DNA of 64,000 nucleotides from Syntrophaceae bacterium (lineage in GTDB: Bacteria; Desulfobacterota; Syntrophia; Syntrophales; UBA2185). Below the pieces are notes generated by a model. The model did no database searches. It was given only the letters and a program-made list of their open reading frames with translations, and was not told the origin of the DNA. Positions 27,129 through 35,654 of the stretch are shown here, one piece after another. Each line of letters begins with the position of its first letter. Within the stretch, counting starts at the first letter, position 1. The stretch spans positions 86,303 to 150,302 of the forward strand of contig PMBI01000011.1 in the NCBI GenBank assembly GCA_003153775.1. Direction: 5' to 3'. The position numbers were made by a program, and so were the translations under genes.

Positions 27129-27776
27129 ATGCAGAGATATACTCTTCGTGTAATCATTATTGTTATGTTGACAGTCGCCGCGTATGTCTCGTATTGTTCA
27201 GCATATATTTTTGATGAGCGTATGTTGAATATCGCCACGTTCTTGGTTCTCACCCTGACACTTGTTGCCTTGATCATTTATGCGTATGACACGAATTTGA
27301 TTGCATCCATGGCCCGTGCAAGATGGGAGCGGGAGCATATTTTAGAATCTTACTATTCAATGACTCTTGTCCCCCGGAAAGATAATGACAGAGGGCGCAC
27401 TATATTTCTCATCGGTAATCCGTCCACCCTGATGCTTCGCGCAAAAGTCTGGTGTCATCTTCAACTCAACGGCGAGTCGGTTGAGATCGACGATGATTAT
27501 AACGGTCAGAATACCTGGTACATATTCCCCCAGCAGATCAGTCAGGGATGGTTTGAAATCGCGGATATCCTTGCAAAGAAAGGCAAGACAATAGAGTCGA
27601 TGACCATTGAAGCGTCTGAAGCCGATCATAGCAAACAATTAACTATGGATCTTGAGATAGAATTCAGAAATGAATTGGACATCCGCAGAAGGTTGCCCCT
27701 GCGGAGGCACTGTTTCGATTGTAAAGACTGGCAGTGGATTCCCGATATTACCAAGCAGGACGAGTGGAAGGCCTGA
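27129..27776 (+). CDS. membrane protein of unknown function
   Basis: About 215 residues. Two hydrophobic helices at about residues 5-27 and 36-57 form an N-terminal membrane hairpin. The rest is soluble, beta-rich in appearance ('TIFLIGNPSTLMLRAKVWCH'), and ends with a 'HCFDCKDW' Cys pair. I do not recognise a family; the soluble part could be a domain that binds or senses something at the membrane. ATG 27129 is preferred over the TTG at 27123 because GGGAGGT lies at a good distance. It is followed 31 bases later by a pilin-like gene and may be co-transcribed. Confidence 0.6.
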   Translation: MQRYTLRVIIIVMLTVAAYVSYCSAYIFDERMLNIATFLVLTLTLVALIIYAYDTNLIASMARARWEREHILESYYSMTLVPRKDNDRGRTIFLIGNPSTLMLRAKVWCHLQLNGESVEIDDDYNGQNTWYIFPQQISQGWFEIADILAKKGKTIESMTIEASEADHSKQLTMDLEIEFRNELDIRRRLPLRRHCFDCKDWQWIPDITKQDEWKA

Positions 27777-27807
27777 ATGAGCACTTCGGACAGCGCAAGG
27801 GGATAGA

Positions 27808-28185
27808 ATGATCCGTAGATATTACAAGAAAAGAAGCGAGCGGGGCTTCACGATCATCGAGTTGCTCTTTATTGTTCTTATTCTTAGTCTCTTGGCAGCA
27901 ATTGCCATACCTCAGTTCGTGGCGTACAGAACAAGGGCTTACAATGCGGCAGCGAACGTGGGTGTGAAGAGTGCGTACCAGGCGTCGCAGGCTTTCTTCA
28001 GCGTTTCACCGGGAGGGATGGTCTCGGTAGCCCTTCTATCGGTCTATGGATATAACGCTAACGTGCCCATAATATTAACATTGGGCGGCACCGGCCATAT
28101 AACTAACTTCACGTTGCAGGCAGTCCATAGTGGCGGCAGCTCAACCTTTACTGTTGATGAAAGAGGTGATGTCACACGAAGTTAG
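27808..28185 (+). CDS. type IV pilin-like prepilin
   Basis: A 125-residue prepilin. A short basic leader ends at 'ERG-FTIIELL', the prepilin peptidase site with Phe at +1 and Glu at +5. A hydrophobic helix follows ('FIVLILSLLAAIAIPQF'), which packs in the pilus core. The remaining roughly 85 residues form a small globular part with no Cys pair, so the D-region disulfide of classical pilins is absent. No pilus assembly genes are nearby, so it may be a minor pilin, a pseudopilin or a main pilin encoded apart from its machine. Its neighbour is an unknown membrane protein. Confidence 0.85.
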   Translation: MIRRYYKKRSERGFTIIELLFIVLILSLLAAIAIPQFVAYRTRAYNAAANVGVKSAYQASQAFFSVSPGGMVSVALLSVYGYNANVPIILTLGGTGHITNFTLQAVHSGGSSTFTVDERGDVTRS

Positions 28186-28314
28186 CAGTCTCTGCTATTG
28201 TTCGATGAAACGGAGTCGATAATAATATTTGGTCAGAGACGATAACAGCCGCCAAATACCACACGGAGATTCCTGTCAGGCACATCGAGATTCTGATTTT
28301 ATACTGCCTGCGGA

Positions 28315-30006
28315 TTACTTCCCCTTCTCCGTGATTTTTGCCCAGGCATCGCGCAATGTAACTGTGCGGTTGAATACCAGGGCTTTATCTGAAGAATCAA
28401 CGGAATCCACACAGAAATAGCCGACCCGTTCAAACTGGTAGAGACTTCCGGAGATGGCAGCTGCCATGCTTGGCTCCACTTGGCACGATCGGAGAATCTC
28501 CAGCGATTTCGGATCGAGTGAGAGAGTCATGTCTGATTCCTTCGTCAGAGGATCGGCGACGCGGAAAAGGCGATCATAGAGACGGACTTGAGCCGGAAGA
28601 GCATGCAGCGCCGAGACCCAGTGTATGGTTGCGTCCACCTTCCGTCCGTCGGGGGCAAATCCGCTTCGTGTCTCCGGGTCGTATGTACAGCGCAATTCGA
28701 CTACCTCTCCCGTACGCTCATTCTTAACAGCACGCACACACTTAATAAAGTAGCCGTATCGCAGACGAACCTCCCTGCCGGTGGAGAGCCTGTAAAACTT
28801 CTTGGGCGGATTCTCCATAAAGTCATCTGCGTCGATGTATAGCTCGCGAGAGAAGGGGACTTTCCGGGAGCCCATGGCGGTATTTTTAGGATGATAGGGG
28901 CATTCGAACTCCTCAACCCGCCCTTCCGGGTAATTGTCAATTACAACGCGCAGTGGTCTGAGAACGGCCATGACGCGTGGGGCCCTTTCATTTAAATCCT
29001 CCCTCACACAGTGCTCAAGCAGCGCCATATCCACGATGCTGTCATTCTTGGCCACGCCGATGCGCTCGCAGAAGCTCCGTATGGCCTCCGGAGTGTAGCC
29101 CCGTCTGCGCATGCCCGAGATGGTGGGCATCCTGGGGTCATCCCACCCGTTGACAAGCTTTCTTTCAACCAGTTCCAGAAGCTTGCGTTTGCTCATTATT
29201 GTATAGCTGAGGTTGAGACGGGCAAATTCGATCTGCTGCGGTTGATGTTCGACTTCCAATTCGTCAAGGAACCAATCATAGAGAGGACGATTGTTTTCAA
29301 ATTCGAGAGTGCAGATGGAATGTGTAATTCCTTCGATGGAGTCAGAGAGACAATGTGCGAAGTCATACATGGGGTAAATGCACCATGCGTCACCGGTTCT
29401 ATAATGTGTCTCTTTCTTAATGCGGTACATGACCGGGTCACGCATGGTAATATTCGGCGATGCCATATCAATCTTTGCGCGAAGGACATGTGTTCCGTCC
29501 GGAAACTCTCCGGCACGCATGCGTTCTAAGAGATCGAGGTTCTCTTCAATTGTCCTGTTTCGATATGGGCTTTCTTTCCCCGGTTCTGTGAACGTGCCGC
29601 GGTACTGACGAATCTCATCGGCACTCAGACTGCAAACAAAGGCCTTGCCCATCTTTATAAGCTGCAGGGCGTATTGGTATAGTTTTTCATAGTAATCTGA
29701 TGCATAGTATAATCGCTCTTCCCAGTCGAAGCCCAGCCACTTGACGTCCCGAATGATGGCATTCACATATTCCATGCTCTCGCCGGTTGGGTCTGTGTCA
29801 TCCATGCGCAAATTGCATGTACCTCTGTATTGGGCTGCGATACCAAAATTAAGGCAGATGGACTTGGCGTGCCCGATATGGGGATATCCGTTAGGCTCCG
29901 GCGGGAATCGGGTAGCCACACGTCCCTGATACTTGTTCGTTTTCATGTCGTCTTCTATGATATCCCTGATAAAATCGGAGGGAAGCGATGAATTGGTTTG
30001 GACCAT
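28315..30006 (-). CDS. glnS: glutaminyl-tRNA synthetase
   Basis: A class I aminoacyl-tRNA synthetase charging tRNA-Gln directly. The 563-residue protein has the HIGH-type motif in '[16 protein letters not shown]' and the KMSKS-type motif as 'TIMSKRKL', followed by the two C-terminal anticodon-binding beta barrels, with no YqeY-type C-terminal appendage. Many Deltaproteobacteria instead rely on transamidation by GatCAB, so a full GlnRS is informative about lineage or past transfer. Its cognate tRNA lies 1.5 kb away. It converges on the pilin gene. Confidence 0.95.
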   Translation of the reverse strand: MVQTNSSLPSDFIRDIIEDDMKTNKYQGRVATRFPPEPNGYPHIGHAKSICLNFGIAAQYRGTCNLRMDDTDPTGESMEYVNAIIRDVKWLGFDWEERLYYASDYYEKLYQYALQLIKMGKAFVCSLSADEIRQYRGTFTEPGKESPYRNRTIEENLDLLERMRAGEFPDGTHVLRAKIDMASPNITMRDPVMYRIKKETHYRTGDAWCIYPMYDFAHCLSDSIEGITHSICTLEFENNRPLYDWFLDELEVEHQPQQIEFARLNLSYTIMSKRKLLELVERKLVNGWDDPRMPTISGMRRRGYTPEAIRSFCERIGVAKNDSIVDMALLEHCVREDLNERAPRVMAVLRPLRVVIDNYPEGRVEEFECPYHPKNTAMGSRKVPFSRELYIDADDFMENPPKKFYRLSTGREVRLRYGYFIKCVRAVKNERTGEVVELRCTYDPETRSGFAPDGRKVDATIHWVSALHALPAQVRLYDRLFRVADPLTKESDMTLSLDPKSLEILRSCQVEPSMAAAISGSLYQFERVGYFCVDSVDSSDKALVFNRTVTLRDAWAKITEKGK

Positions 30007-30317
30007 ATTGCGTATTTCCTTTCTCCAGCTTTCAATCCATATGGGGCTCTGTCATTGCGCTCGACTGTACCACATTTTGCTTCAGACTTCTGCCATTTTT
30101 ATTCGTCGAGGAGAGACTATCTTGACAAGGGAAAATAAATTGATGAATTGACGGGTACTGAACATCACAATGGAACACAGGAGACCGGAAAGATGACGGG
30201 GAGGTTCTTTTGGGGGAATAAAGGGACGATTCCGGCAATGCTACCTTTCGGGGAGTCGTTAGCGCCGGCGGCGAGTTTAATAATTATGTTGCGACGGCTC
30301 CAAATTCGCCTGTCCTG
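30007..30317. other. intergenic region between ybgF and glnS
   Basis: About 311 bases with no supportable gene. It must hold the glnS promoter on the minus strand, but no clear hexamers were found. A plus-strand frame at 30148-30360 has no family resemblance and runs into the end of ybgF, and is not accepted. Confidence 0.35.
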
Positions 30318-31154
30318 CTACTTCATTTCCGTGAGCTTTGCCCTTGCCATTCGGGCCTGACTGGTGCCGGGATAATTTTTCGCCACCTGATCGAGAAGGA
30401 GCTTTGCGCTTGACTTGTCGCCTAGATTCAGAAAAGAAAATCCCTGCTTGAGCAAGGCGTTAGGCACCTTGTTACCCTGTGGATAATTCTTTATAACCTT
30501 CTCGTATTCGAGGATCGCCTGTTCGTATCTCCTTTCAAAATAATAACTCTCGCCAATCCAGAATTGGGCGCTATCAGAATACTCCCTGTTTGGATATTTT
30601 TTCAGAAAATCCTGAAACCCTTCTCGGGCCTTCTCATACTTTTCTTCCTTAAAGGCTTCATAGGCAGAGTCGTATGCCAATTCTTCCTCTGTCTTTACAG
30701 TTGTGGTCTTTTTCGTATTGTCGCCGGCGCCTTCTTCTATCTTTGGCGCCCGACTGGCGCTATTCCCAATCTCGAGCAGGTTTTCTATGGCGCTCATCCG
30801 TGATGAAAGTTGCTCAAGCAGGTTCTTCATATCGCCGAATTCCTTTTCCCTGCGGAGAAACTCAGCTTTTATGTCAGACTCGCCTTTCCCGAGGACTTCA
30901 CGATCTCCCTTTAGACTCTCCATGTCTTCTCTGATTTCGGTGATGTCTGCTGCAACGTCGGCGATCCTCTCGCGCAATTCCATCATTGTCTGATCATTCT
31001 TTTGTGCATTCTTGCGAACGACGGCGTTGTCGTCCTTCAGGCCGCGAATTTCCGTGTCGAGCTTTCCCTGCGTCTCTTGGAGGTCAAGCGTTGTCGCACA
31101 GCCTGCGTAGGACAAAGAATAAAGCATTAGAATTAGGAAAAGGAATCTATTCAA
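30318..31154 (-). CDS. cpoB: Tol-Pal system protein YbgF/CpoB-like lipoprotein with TPR
   Basis: A periplasmic protein of about 278 residues. The N-terminal signal sequence ends in the lipobox 'LSYAGC', so this copy is probably a lipoprotein, unlike the soluble E. coli CpoB. A coiled coil fills about residues 25-125, the usual trimerisation region, and three tetratricopeptide repeats follow from about 160. CpoB coordinates peptidoglycan synthesis with outer-membrane constriction. No tol or pal genes are in the window. A TTG at 31154 is preferred because GGGAGGT sits seven bases upstream; the GTG at 31163 would overlap that site. Confidence 0.8.
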   Translation of the reverse strand: MNRFLFLILMLYSLSYAGCATTLDLQETQGKLDTEIRGLKDDNAVVRKNAQKNDQTMMELRERIADVAADITEIREDMESLKGDREVLGKGESDIKAEFLRREKEFGDMKNLLEQLSSRMSAIENLLEIGNSASRAPKIEEGAGDNTKKTTTVKTEEELAYDSAYEAFKEEKYEKAREGFQDFLKKYPNREYSDSAQFWIGESYYFERRYEQAILEYEKVIKNYPQGNKVPNALLKQGFSFLNLGDKSSAKLLLDQVAKNYPGTSQARMARAKLTEMK

Positions 31155-31335
31155 TTGCCGCACCTCCCGTGAGCATAATCCTTTCAGGCCGAAATGATAT
31201 GGCGCCGTCTGCGTAAATATAATCTTGATTCGTTCATATATTAATTATCATATATTTGCTTTCTTTCACACAAGGAATCGCAATTCCGGCCTGCAAAAGA
31301 TCCGATCTGCCGCGTTCCGGAGAGCTAAGGAATAT

Positions 31336-32322
31336 TTATCTATCCACGGAAACTGCCCCGGGCCAAAGATAATAAAAACCGGTCTTAAGGACGAGCATTT
31401 CAGGCAGTTCAATGTTGACAGCCGGGACGTTGACACCTTCTGATGCGGCAGTCGACGTATTATAGTAGGTGTCATCAGGAAACTCCGTCCTTCGATATAC
31501 AACAACTCTCGCATCGGCGGAGAGTCCTGCCAATTGTTTTGACTCTCTCATTGCATCGCTCAAATAGTAAACCTTATCCACCAACCCCAGTTTCAGTGCC
31601 TCGTCGGCCAAAAAAATGCGCGCAGTCGAAATTTCAGTTAGTGCGTGCTGGTCAGGCTTGCGATGTTTTTGCACAAGGCGCATAAAGCGCTCTCCCATAT
31701 CATCGACCAATTTCTGCAAGAGTCGTTGCTCTTCTTCGCTGCTCTCTCTAAAAGGAGTGCCCATATCCTTGTTCTTTCCGAATTTTTTCACGTCCACACT
31801 GAATCCAATTTTCTCCATGAGGCCTGCTATCTTCGGCTGAAGGAAGAGGACACCTACAGAGCCCGTGACTGTTGTGGGGTGTGCGGTGATGAGATCCGCA
31901 GGAAGAGACACGTAGTAGGCGCCGGAAGTCGCGATATCCAGCATGGAAACTGTAATCTTCTTGCCCGTCCGTTCTTTGAAAGAGGAGATTTCATGGTAAA
32001 GAATATCACTCGCGGTGATTGTGCCGCCCGGCGAATTGATCTCGAACAAGACAGCCTTAATGCGGTCGTCCTTTTCGGCTTTCCGCAATTGCGATACAAC
32101 ATTCTCGACCATACTTTGCGACTGGGCGAGAAACCTTTCCTTGGGCGTGTCAGTAATCATTCCGTGCACGGGAATCAGCAGTATCTTATCCGAACCTTTG
32201 CCTTCAAGAGTGTATTCCTTTAGGGGGTCTCCTGCATCGCTGAAGAGTTTAACTCTGGGGCCTCCGCACGCAGTGACAAAAATCAACACAAATAGTGCTA
32301 TTACGAGGTAATGTCTTTGCAT
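31336..32322 (-). CDS. S49-family signal peptide peptidase-like lipoprotein
   Basis: A second SppA-type protease of 328 residues. The N-terminus is a lipoprotein signal ending 'FVTAC', unlike the membrane helix of the sppA at 18 kb. The S49 motifs are 'FEINSPGGTITASDILY', Ser in 'DIATSGAYYVS' and Lys in 'KKFGKNKDMGTPF', so the Ser-Lys dyad is intact. A roughly 45-residue C-terminal extension follows the protease fold. It probably acts at the periplasmic face on peptides or small proteins. It is followed by ybgF on the same strand about 180 bases later. Confidence 0.85.
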   Translation of the reverse strand: MQRHYLVIALFVLIFVTACGGPRVKLFSDAGDPLKEYTLEGKGSDKILLIPVHGMITDTPKERFLAQSQSMVENVVSQLRKAEKDDRIKAVLFEINSPGGTITASDILYHEISSFKERTGKKITVSMLDIATSGAYYVSLPADLITAHPTTVTGSVGVLFLQPKIAGLMEKIGFSVDVKKFGKNKDMGTPFRESSEEEQRLLQKLVDDMGERFMRLVQKHRKPDQHALTEISTARIFLADEALKLGLVDKVYYLSDAMRESKQLAGLSADARVVVYRRTEFPDDTYYNTSTAASEGVNVPAVNIELPEMLVLKTGFYYLWPGAVSVDR

Positions 32323-32512
32323 ATGGTTCCTCCCTTACAACCAAGCGTGAGAAATAACAAGAATTCCGGGGTCACACTGCCGGCGCAACTTTTCCACAGG
32401 CACTTCAAATATTTTCATGTCTATACGGAAAATCCTTAAGTTATCGGGGAACAGTCCTTGAGCGCGAGATGTATCAAAAATAATAAAGAAATGGTGATTG
32501 TCTGTCAATAAC

Positions 32513-32555
32513 AAATGACCGCTCTGCTTTGACAGAGCAAAGAGAAATGTCATTT
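32513..32555. repeat. nested inverted repeats upstream of the S49 gene
   Basis: An inner stem GCTCTG/CAGAGC (32521-32538) is enclosed by AAATGAC/GTCATTT (32513-32519 and 32549-32555). The element lies in the gap between the S49 gene and the ICMT-like gene. No T tract follows, so an operator or RNA structure is as likely as a terminator. Confidence 0.4.
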
Positions 32556-32597
32556 ACGAGGATCAAAATTCTATGGGGCATCGTACATGAAACGTAT

Positions 32598-33041
32598 TTA
32601 AAAGATGAGAGGGATGAGTCTTTTTGTTGTTTCCATGTAGGCCTCGTATTCGGCAAACCGTTCTTTCAGAAGGCTCTCTTCAAATGGCATTTTTACTATC
32701 AAATCGATGGTGAGAATAATTCCTGCGGCGATGCGCAGCAGAGAGAAGTACTCAATAACGACCGGCCAGATGACGAGCAATACGGCCAGATACATGGGGT
32801 GTCTGATGAGTCTGTAAGGCCCGCTCGTCACCAGCGTCGCGCCATCTTTCACGAGCGGCGAGATATTCATATTGCCAATGCCCATGGCGGCAACGGCCCA
32901 GATCCCGATTGCCATCCCAGCAGCCTGCATAAGAATAAACAGAAAGTGGTTTGCCAGTGGAGTGCTTGATGCAAAAATATAAACGATACAAGCTAATTGT
33001 ATAAAGACGAGAATACGCCCTTTTAATTTATCCGCTGTCAT
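32598..33041 (-). CDS. isoprenylcysteine carboxyl methyltransferase-like membrane protein
   Basis: A 147-residue integral membrane protein with about four hydrophobic segments. The C-terminal half carries 'GPYRLIRHPMYLAVLL', the RHPxY signature of the ICMT/PEMT-type SAM-dependent methyltransferase fold, and a conserved Glu-rich end 'EYEAYMETTKRLIP'. Bacterial members methylate varied lipids or small molecules and the substrate cannot be deduced. It starts eight bases after the selenoprotein gene upstream and must be part of the same transcript. Confidence 0.8.
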   Translation of the reverse strand: MTADKLKGRILVFIQLACIVYIFASSTPLANHFLFILMQAAGMAIGIWAVAAMGIGNMNISPLVKDGATLVTSGPYRLIRHPMYLAVLLVIWPVVIEYFSLLRIAAGIILTIDLIVKMPFEESLLKERFAEYEAYMETTKRLIPLIF

Positions 33042-33048
33042 TTCGCGA

Positions 33049-33543
33049 TTAAGAAGGCCTCTTGGAGCGGTAGTCGATCATGAAAAGGGCGTCTGCCGAC
33101 GTGAAGCGGCCAATCGGTCCGGTACTGTATACGGCTTCATCAATTACGCCGTCCGGTCGGAGGATAAAGCCCGCCGCATGGATGTAACCCGTTACATCAT
33201 CAAAGAAGGCCCCTGTCGCGGTGGCAAATGCCCTGGCATCAAGCCCATAGGCAATGGGGAAGGTCAGTTTCTTTCTCTCCACGGATTTCTGTGCAGTCTC
33301 GAGACTGTCCGTTGAAGCCGCAATTACCTTAATGTTCCTACTGTCGTAATCAGAGATGCGTGACTGAAATTCAGCTAACTGCTGACGACAGAACGGTCAC
33401 CATGCTCCCCTGTAAATCAGGAGGACAGTCCAGCAGCCTCTTAAGATATCAGGAATGCTTATGGACCTGCCGTCTGTTAATCTGAACTCCATCCGCGGAA
33501 ACAAATCACCACTGTCGAGTTTTCTGCCCTCCGCCTGCGCCAT
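33049..33543 (-). CDS. peroxiredoxin-like (AhpC/TSA, thioredoxin-fold) selenoprotein
   Basis: A 164-residue protein if the in-frame TGA at 33399-33397 is read as selenocysteine 49. The frame is open on both sides: the N-terminal part begins at ATG 33543 with AGAGGTG upstream. The active site reads 'LIYRGAW-U-PFCRQQLAEF', the place where thiol peroxidases of this type carry CxxC or TxxC, giving a U49-x-x-C52 redox pair. Downstream is 'LTFPIAYGLDARAF' and a thioredoxin-fold end. A SECIS-like hairpin follows the TGA. It probably reduces peroxides. Standard gene calling would keep only residues 88-164. It precedes the ICMT-like gene by eight bases. Confidence 0.85.
33361..33399 (-). promoter_or_regulatory. 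bacterial SECIS-like hairpin in the peroxiredoxin-like selenoprotein gene
   Basis: Counting the T of TGA as 1, bases 15-19 (TCAGC) pair with 25-29 (GCTGA) around the loop AGTTA, and TGAC at 1-4 can pair with GTCA at 36-39. The loop starts 17 bases after the TGA and has G in its second position, matching the known bacterial SECIS pattern for SelB binding. Confidence 0.75.
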
Positions 33544-33766
33544 AATCACCTCTTGCTTGAGCCTGCCAGCAGTGGAATTCGATGAATGAACCGTTCTGTG
33601 AATGAGGAAAGGATCTGAATAAATAATTATGGATTAACCGGATATTCGTTCGGTCTCGTCTTTACGAAGACCACTCGCTGTCAGATGATTGCTTGTCAGC
33701 TAGCCTCATGTTATTTATTTAACGGCCTTATATCCCTAAGTGCCGCGTAAATAGTCTTCAGGAGAA

Positions 33767-33964
33767 TCAATCTTTTTTACTTTCGGTTTTATCGGCGTTT
33801 ACTGCACCCTCAATTTTCTCTTTCGTGTCTTCCATGGAACGTTTGAAACCCCTTAAGGCTTTGCCTATAGCGCTTCCGAGCTCAGGAAGTTTTCCAGGAC
33901 CAAAGATTATGAGGACAATCACCAATATTACCAGGATATGCATTGGCTGGAGAAGACCTCTCAT
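33767..33964 (-). CDS. tatA: twin-arginine translocase subunit TatA/TatE
   Basis: A 65-residue protein forming the pore-like component that exports folded proteins. One hydrophobic helix is followed by the hinge 'FGPGKLPELGSAIGKALRGF', the defining TatA sequence, and an acidic, Lys-rich amphipathic tail. A good AGGAGG site precedes the ATG. No tatB or tatC is beside it. A weak promoter-like pair lies upstream: TTGACT at 34026-34021 and TATACT at 34005-34000 on the minus strand, with a short 15-base spacer. Confidence 0.93.
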   Translation of the reverse strand: MRGLLQPMHILVILVIVLIIFGPGKLPELGSAIGKALRGFKRSMEDTKEKIEGAVNADKTESKKD

Positions 33965-34219
33965 TGTTTTTGCCTCCTAAAATTTATAACTGGCAATAGA
34001 GTATAACAATTTTGCTAAATAGTCAATCATCATCTTCCGTTGGCCGTGATCAGGGCTTCGTATTAATTGAATGATACATGAACGATAAAATGAAGGGCGC
34101 AGAATGATCGGCCTGGGGGGATATACGGATTTAAGCCTAATATTGTCTCGATTGGCGTGTTTCGATTGAGAGCGATTTATCGGGTTCCCCGTAAACGAAC
34201 ACTAATTGTCCTCAAGTTA

Positions 34220-34330
34220 TCAAAAGCTTCTTATAAATCTCACGAAGATCAAGAGCAGAAGGAGGACTAAATAAAATTTCAAAAAGTACAGCGCCACCTT
34301 GGTAGTTTTGGTCATTTGTATGCGGGGCAT
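34220..34330 (-). CDS. 36-residue single-membrane-span peptide
   Basis: A short frame beginning at ATG 34330, ten bases after the MgtE_N/CBS gene, with AGGAGG directly upstream at the right distance. It encodes a basic N-terminus with 'MTKTTKVA', then one strongly hydrophobic helix ('LYFLKFYLVLLLLLIFV') and a basic end 'RFIRSF'. The layout resembles small membrane proteins that modulate transporters such as MgtE or MgtA regulators, but this is inference. It is the third gene of the transporter operon. Confidence 0.5.
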   Translation of the reverse strand: MPRIQMTKTTKVALYFLKFYLVLLLLLIFVRFIRSF

Positions 34331-34340
34331 CCGATCCTCC

Positions 34341-35636
34341 TTAAATTTTGATGCGGGTTTCAACGCCTTTCATAATATCATTATAACGGATTACGCCCAA
34401 AATATTGTCCTGGCTGTCTACAACAGGTATCATCCTGTAGTGATACTTGGCGAACATTTCCGACAGGTCGTCCTGAACATCATCTTCCTCTGCGGTTACC
34501 ACGGGCTCCACCATGATATCGCCAAGCTTCATGTCGTCTGCGGCAAGAATGAGTTCACGGAGATCTATGACGCCGAGGAGGGGCTGGCCGTTTTCGCCTA
34601 CCACATAGATATAGGAAATACTTTCCGGCTCCAGGTAGGATTGCCTGATCTTCGTCATGGCTTCGCTGACTGTTGTTTCCCTTGACATGGTGAGGAAGTC
34701 AGAGGACATCATGCCTTTAGCCGTTGCTTCGCGTTCGGAGAGGATACCGCGAACGCGATCCGCCTGATCCTTCGTGAGCAATGCCATCAATTCGGAGACA
34801 TGGTCGTGGGGAAGTATGGAAAACAACCCGGCCAATTGCGGGATCGTCATTTCCGTAAAGATGTTCCGCGCACGTTCCTTGCGGAGAGCGGCGATGATCT
34901 GACGCTGCGTCCGGGGCTCTGCTTCCGCGAGGGTTTCAGCGGCCTTCTCCGAATCGAGGGCCGAAAAGAGGGCGTCCTTTTCCTCTTTGCCGAGTTCCTC
35001 TAGCATATCTGCCAGATCTTCGCTGGGTAGTTCATGAATCTGTCTGCGGGTTACCGAGAGAGATACTTTGTCGGTGGAGACGGCATCTTCAACCGAGAGA
35101 GGCTGAACGTACTTCCAGGAAATCAGGTCATCCTTCATCCAGTTGAGCTTCCCCAATCCCCAGCGGCGCAGGAAGCCATTGAAGGAAATATCGACGTGTA
35201 TAAGGAGAAACCGCCCCTTTGCTTCAAGGAGATGAACATCGTTGACTACCTCGACGCGCCTGTCATCCATGTCCACGATAGTGCGCCCCATAAGATGCTT
35301 ATCCATGAGTATCCAGCCGGGCTGGTCGACGAAGGGAGGGTAGTCGTTTCCCTCGTCAGGAGGTTGAACAAAAATTGCATCGTCTTCTACCCTGAGCACC
35401 CTGTTCCAGGGGATGAATGTGGTGGGTTTGCCCCATCCATGCTCGATATAAATGCCGACAGCGTCAGGGTAAGGCTCAGCTACGGCAAAAACGAGATCAG
35501 TAAGTCTGCCGATTCGGTTTCCGATCTTCCCGATGCAGACGGGTTTCTTCAAGAGCTCCGAGAAATAGATGAACCGATAACTGCCTATTCCATGCGGCAG
35601 GTCCGGAACTTTTAGTTTTTGATTCATCTCTGCCAT
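34341..35636 (-). CDS. PRC-barrel, MgtE N-terminal and CBS domain protein (magnesium-sensing regulator)
   Basis: A soluble 431-residue protein. PRC-barrel-like beta domains occupy about residues 15-180, the helical MgtE intracellular N domain about 190-295, and two CBS domains about 305-425 ('IYVVGENGQPLLGVIDLREL' and 'IPVVDSQDNILGVIRYND'). The membrane channel part of MgtE is absent. In MgtE these N and CBS domains close the channel when Mg2+ is bound. It follows an NRAMP-related transporter by 18 bases, so it probably gates or regulates that transporter. The architecture is seen; the partnership is inferred from the operon. Confidence 0.85.
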   Translation of the reverse strand: MAEMNQKLKVPDLPHGIGSYRFIYFSELLKKPVCIGKIGNRIGRLTDLVFAVAEPYPDAVGIYIEHGWGKPTTFIPWNRVLRVEDDAIFVQPPDEGNDYPPFVDQPGWILMDKHLMGRTIVDMDDRRVEVVNDVHLLEAKGRFLLIHVDISFNGFLRRWGLGKLNWMKDDLISWKYVQPLSVEDAVSTDKVSLSVTRRQIHELPSEDLADMLEELGKEEKDALFSALDSEKAAETLAEAEPRTQRQIIAALRKERARNIFTEMTIPQLAGLFSILPHDHVSELMALLTKDQADRVRGILSEREATAKGMMSSDFLTMSRETTVSEAMTKIRQSYLEPESISYIYVVGENGQPLLGVIDLRELILAADDMKLGDIMVEPVVTAEEDDVQDDLSEMFAKYHYRMIPVVDSQDNILGVIRYNDIMKGVETRIKI

Positions 35637-35654
35637 ATCGTTGCACCTCTGCGC

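Noticed and set aside
30148-30360. Plus-strand 70-codon frame between glnS and ybgF
   Set aside because: It runs into the ybgF coding end on the opposite strand, with no family resemblance or ribosome site.
33049-33282. Short frame as a separate 77-residue gene
   Set aside because: It is only the C-terminal part of the peroxiredoxin-like selenoprotein; its GTG is internal and has no ribosome site.
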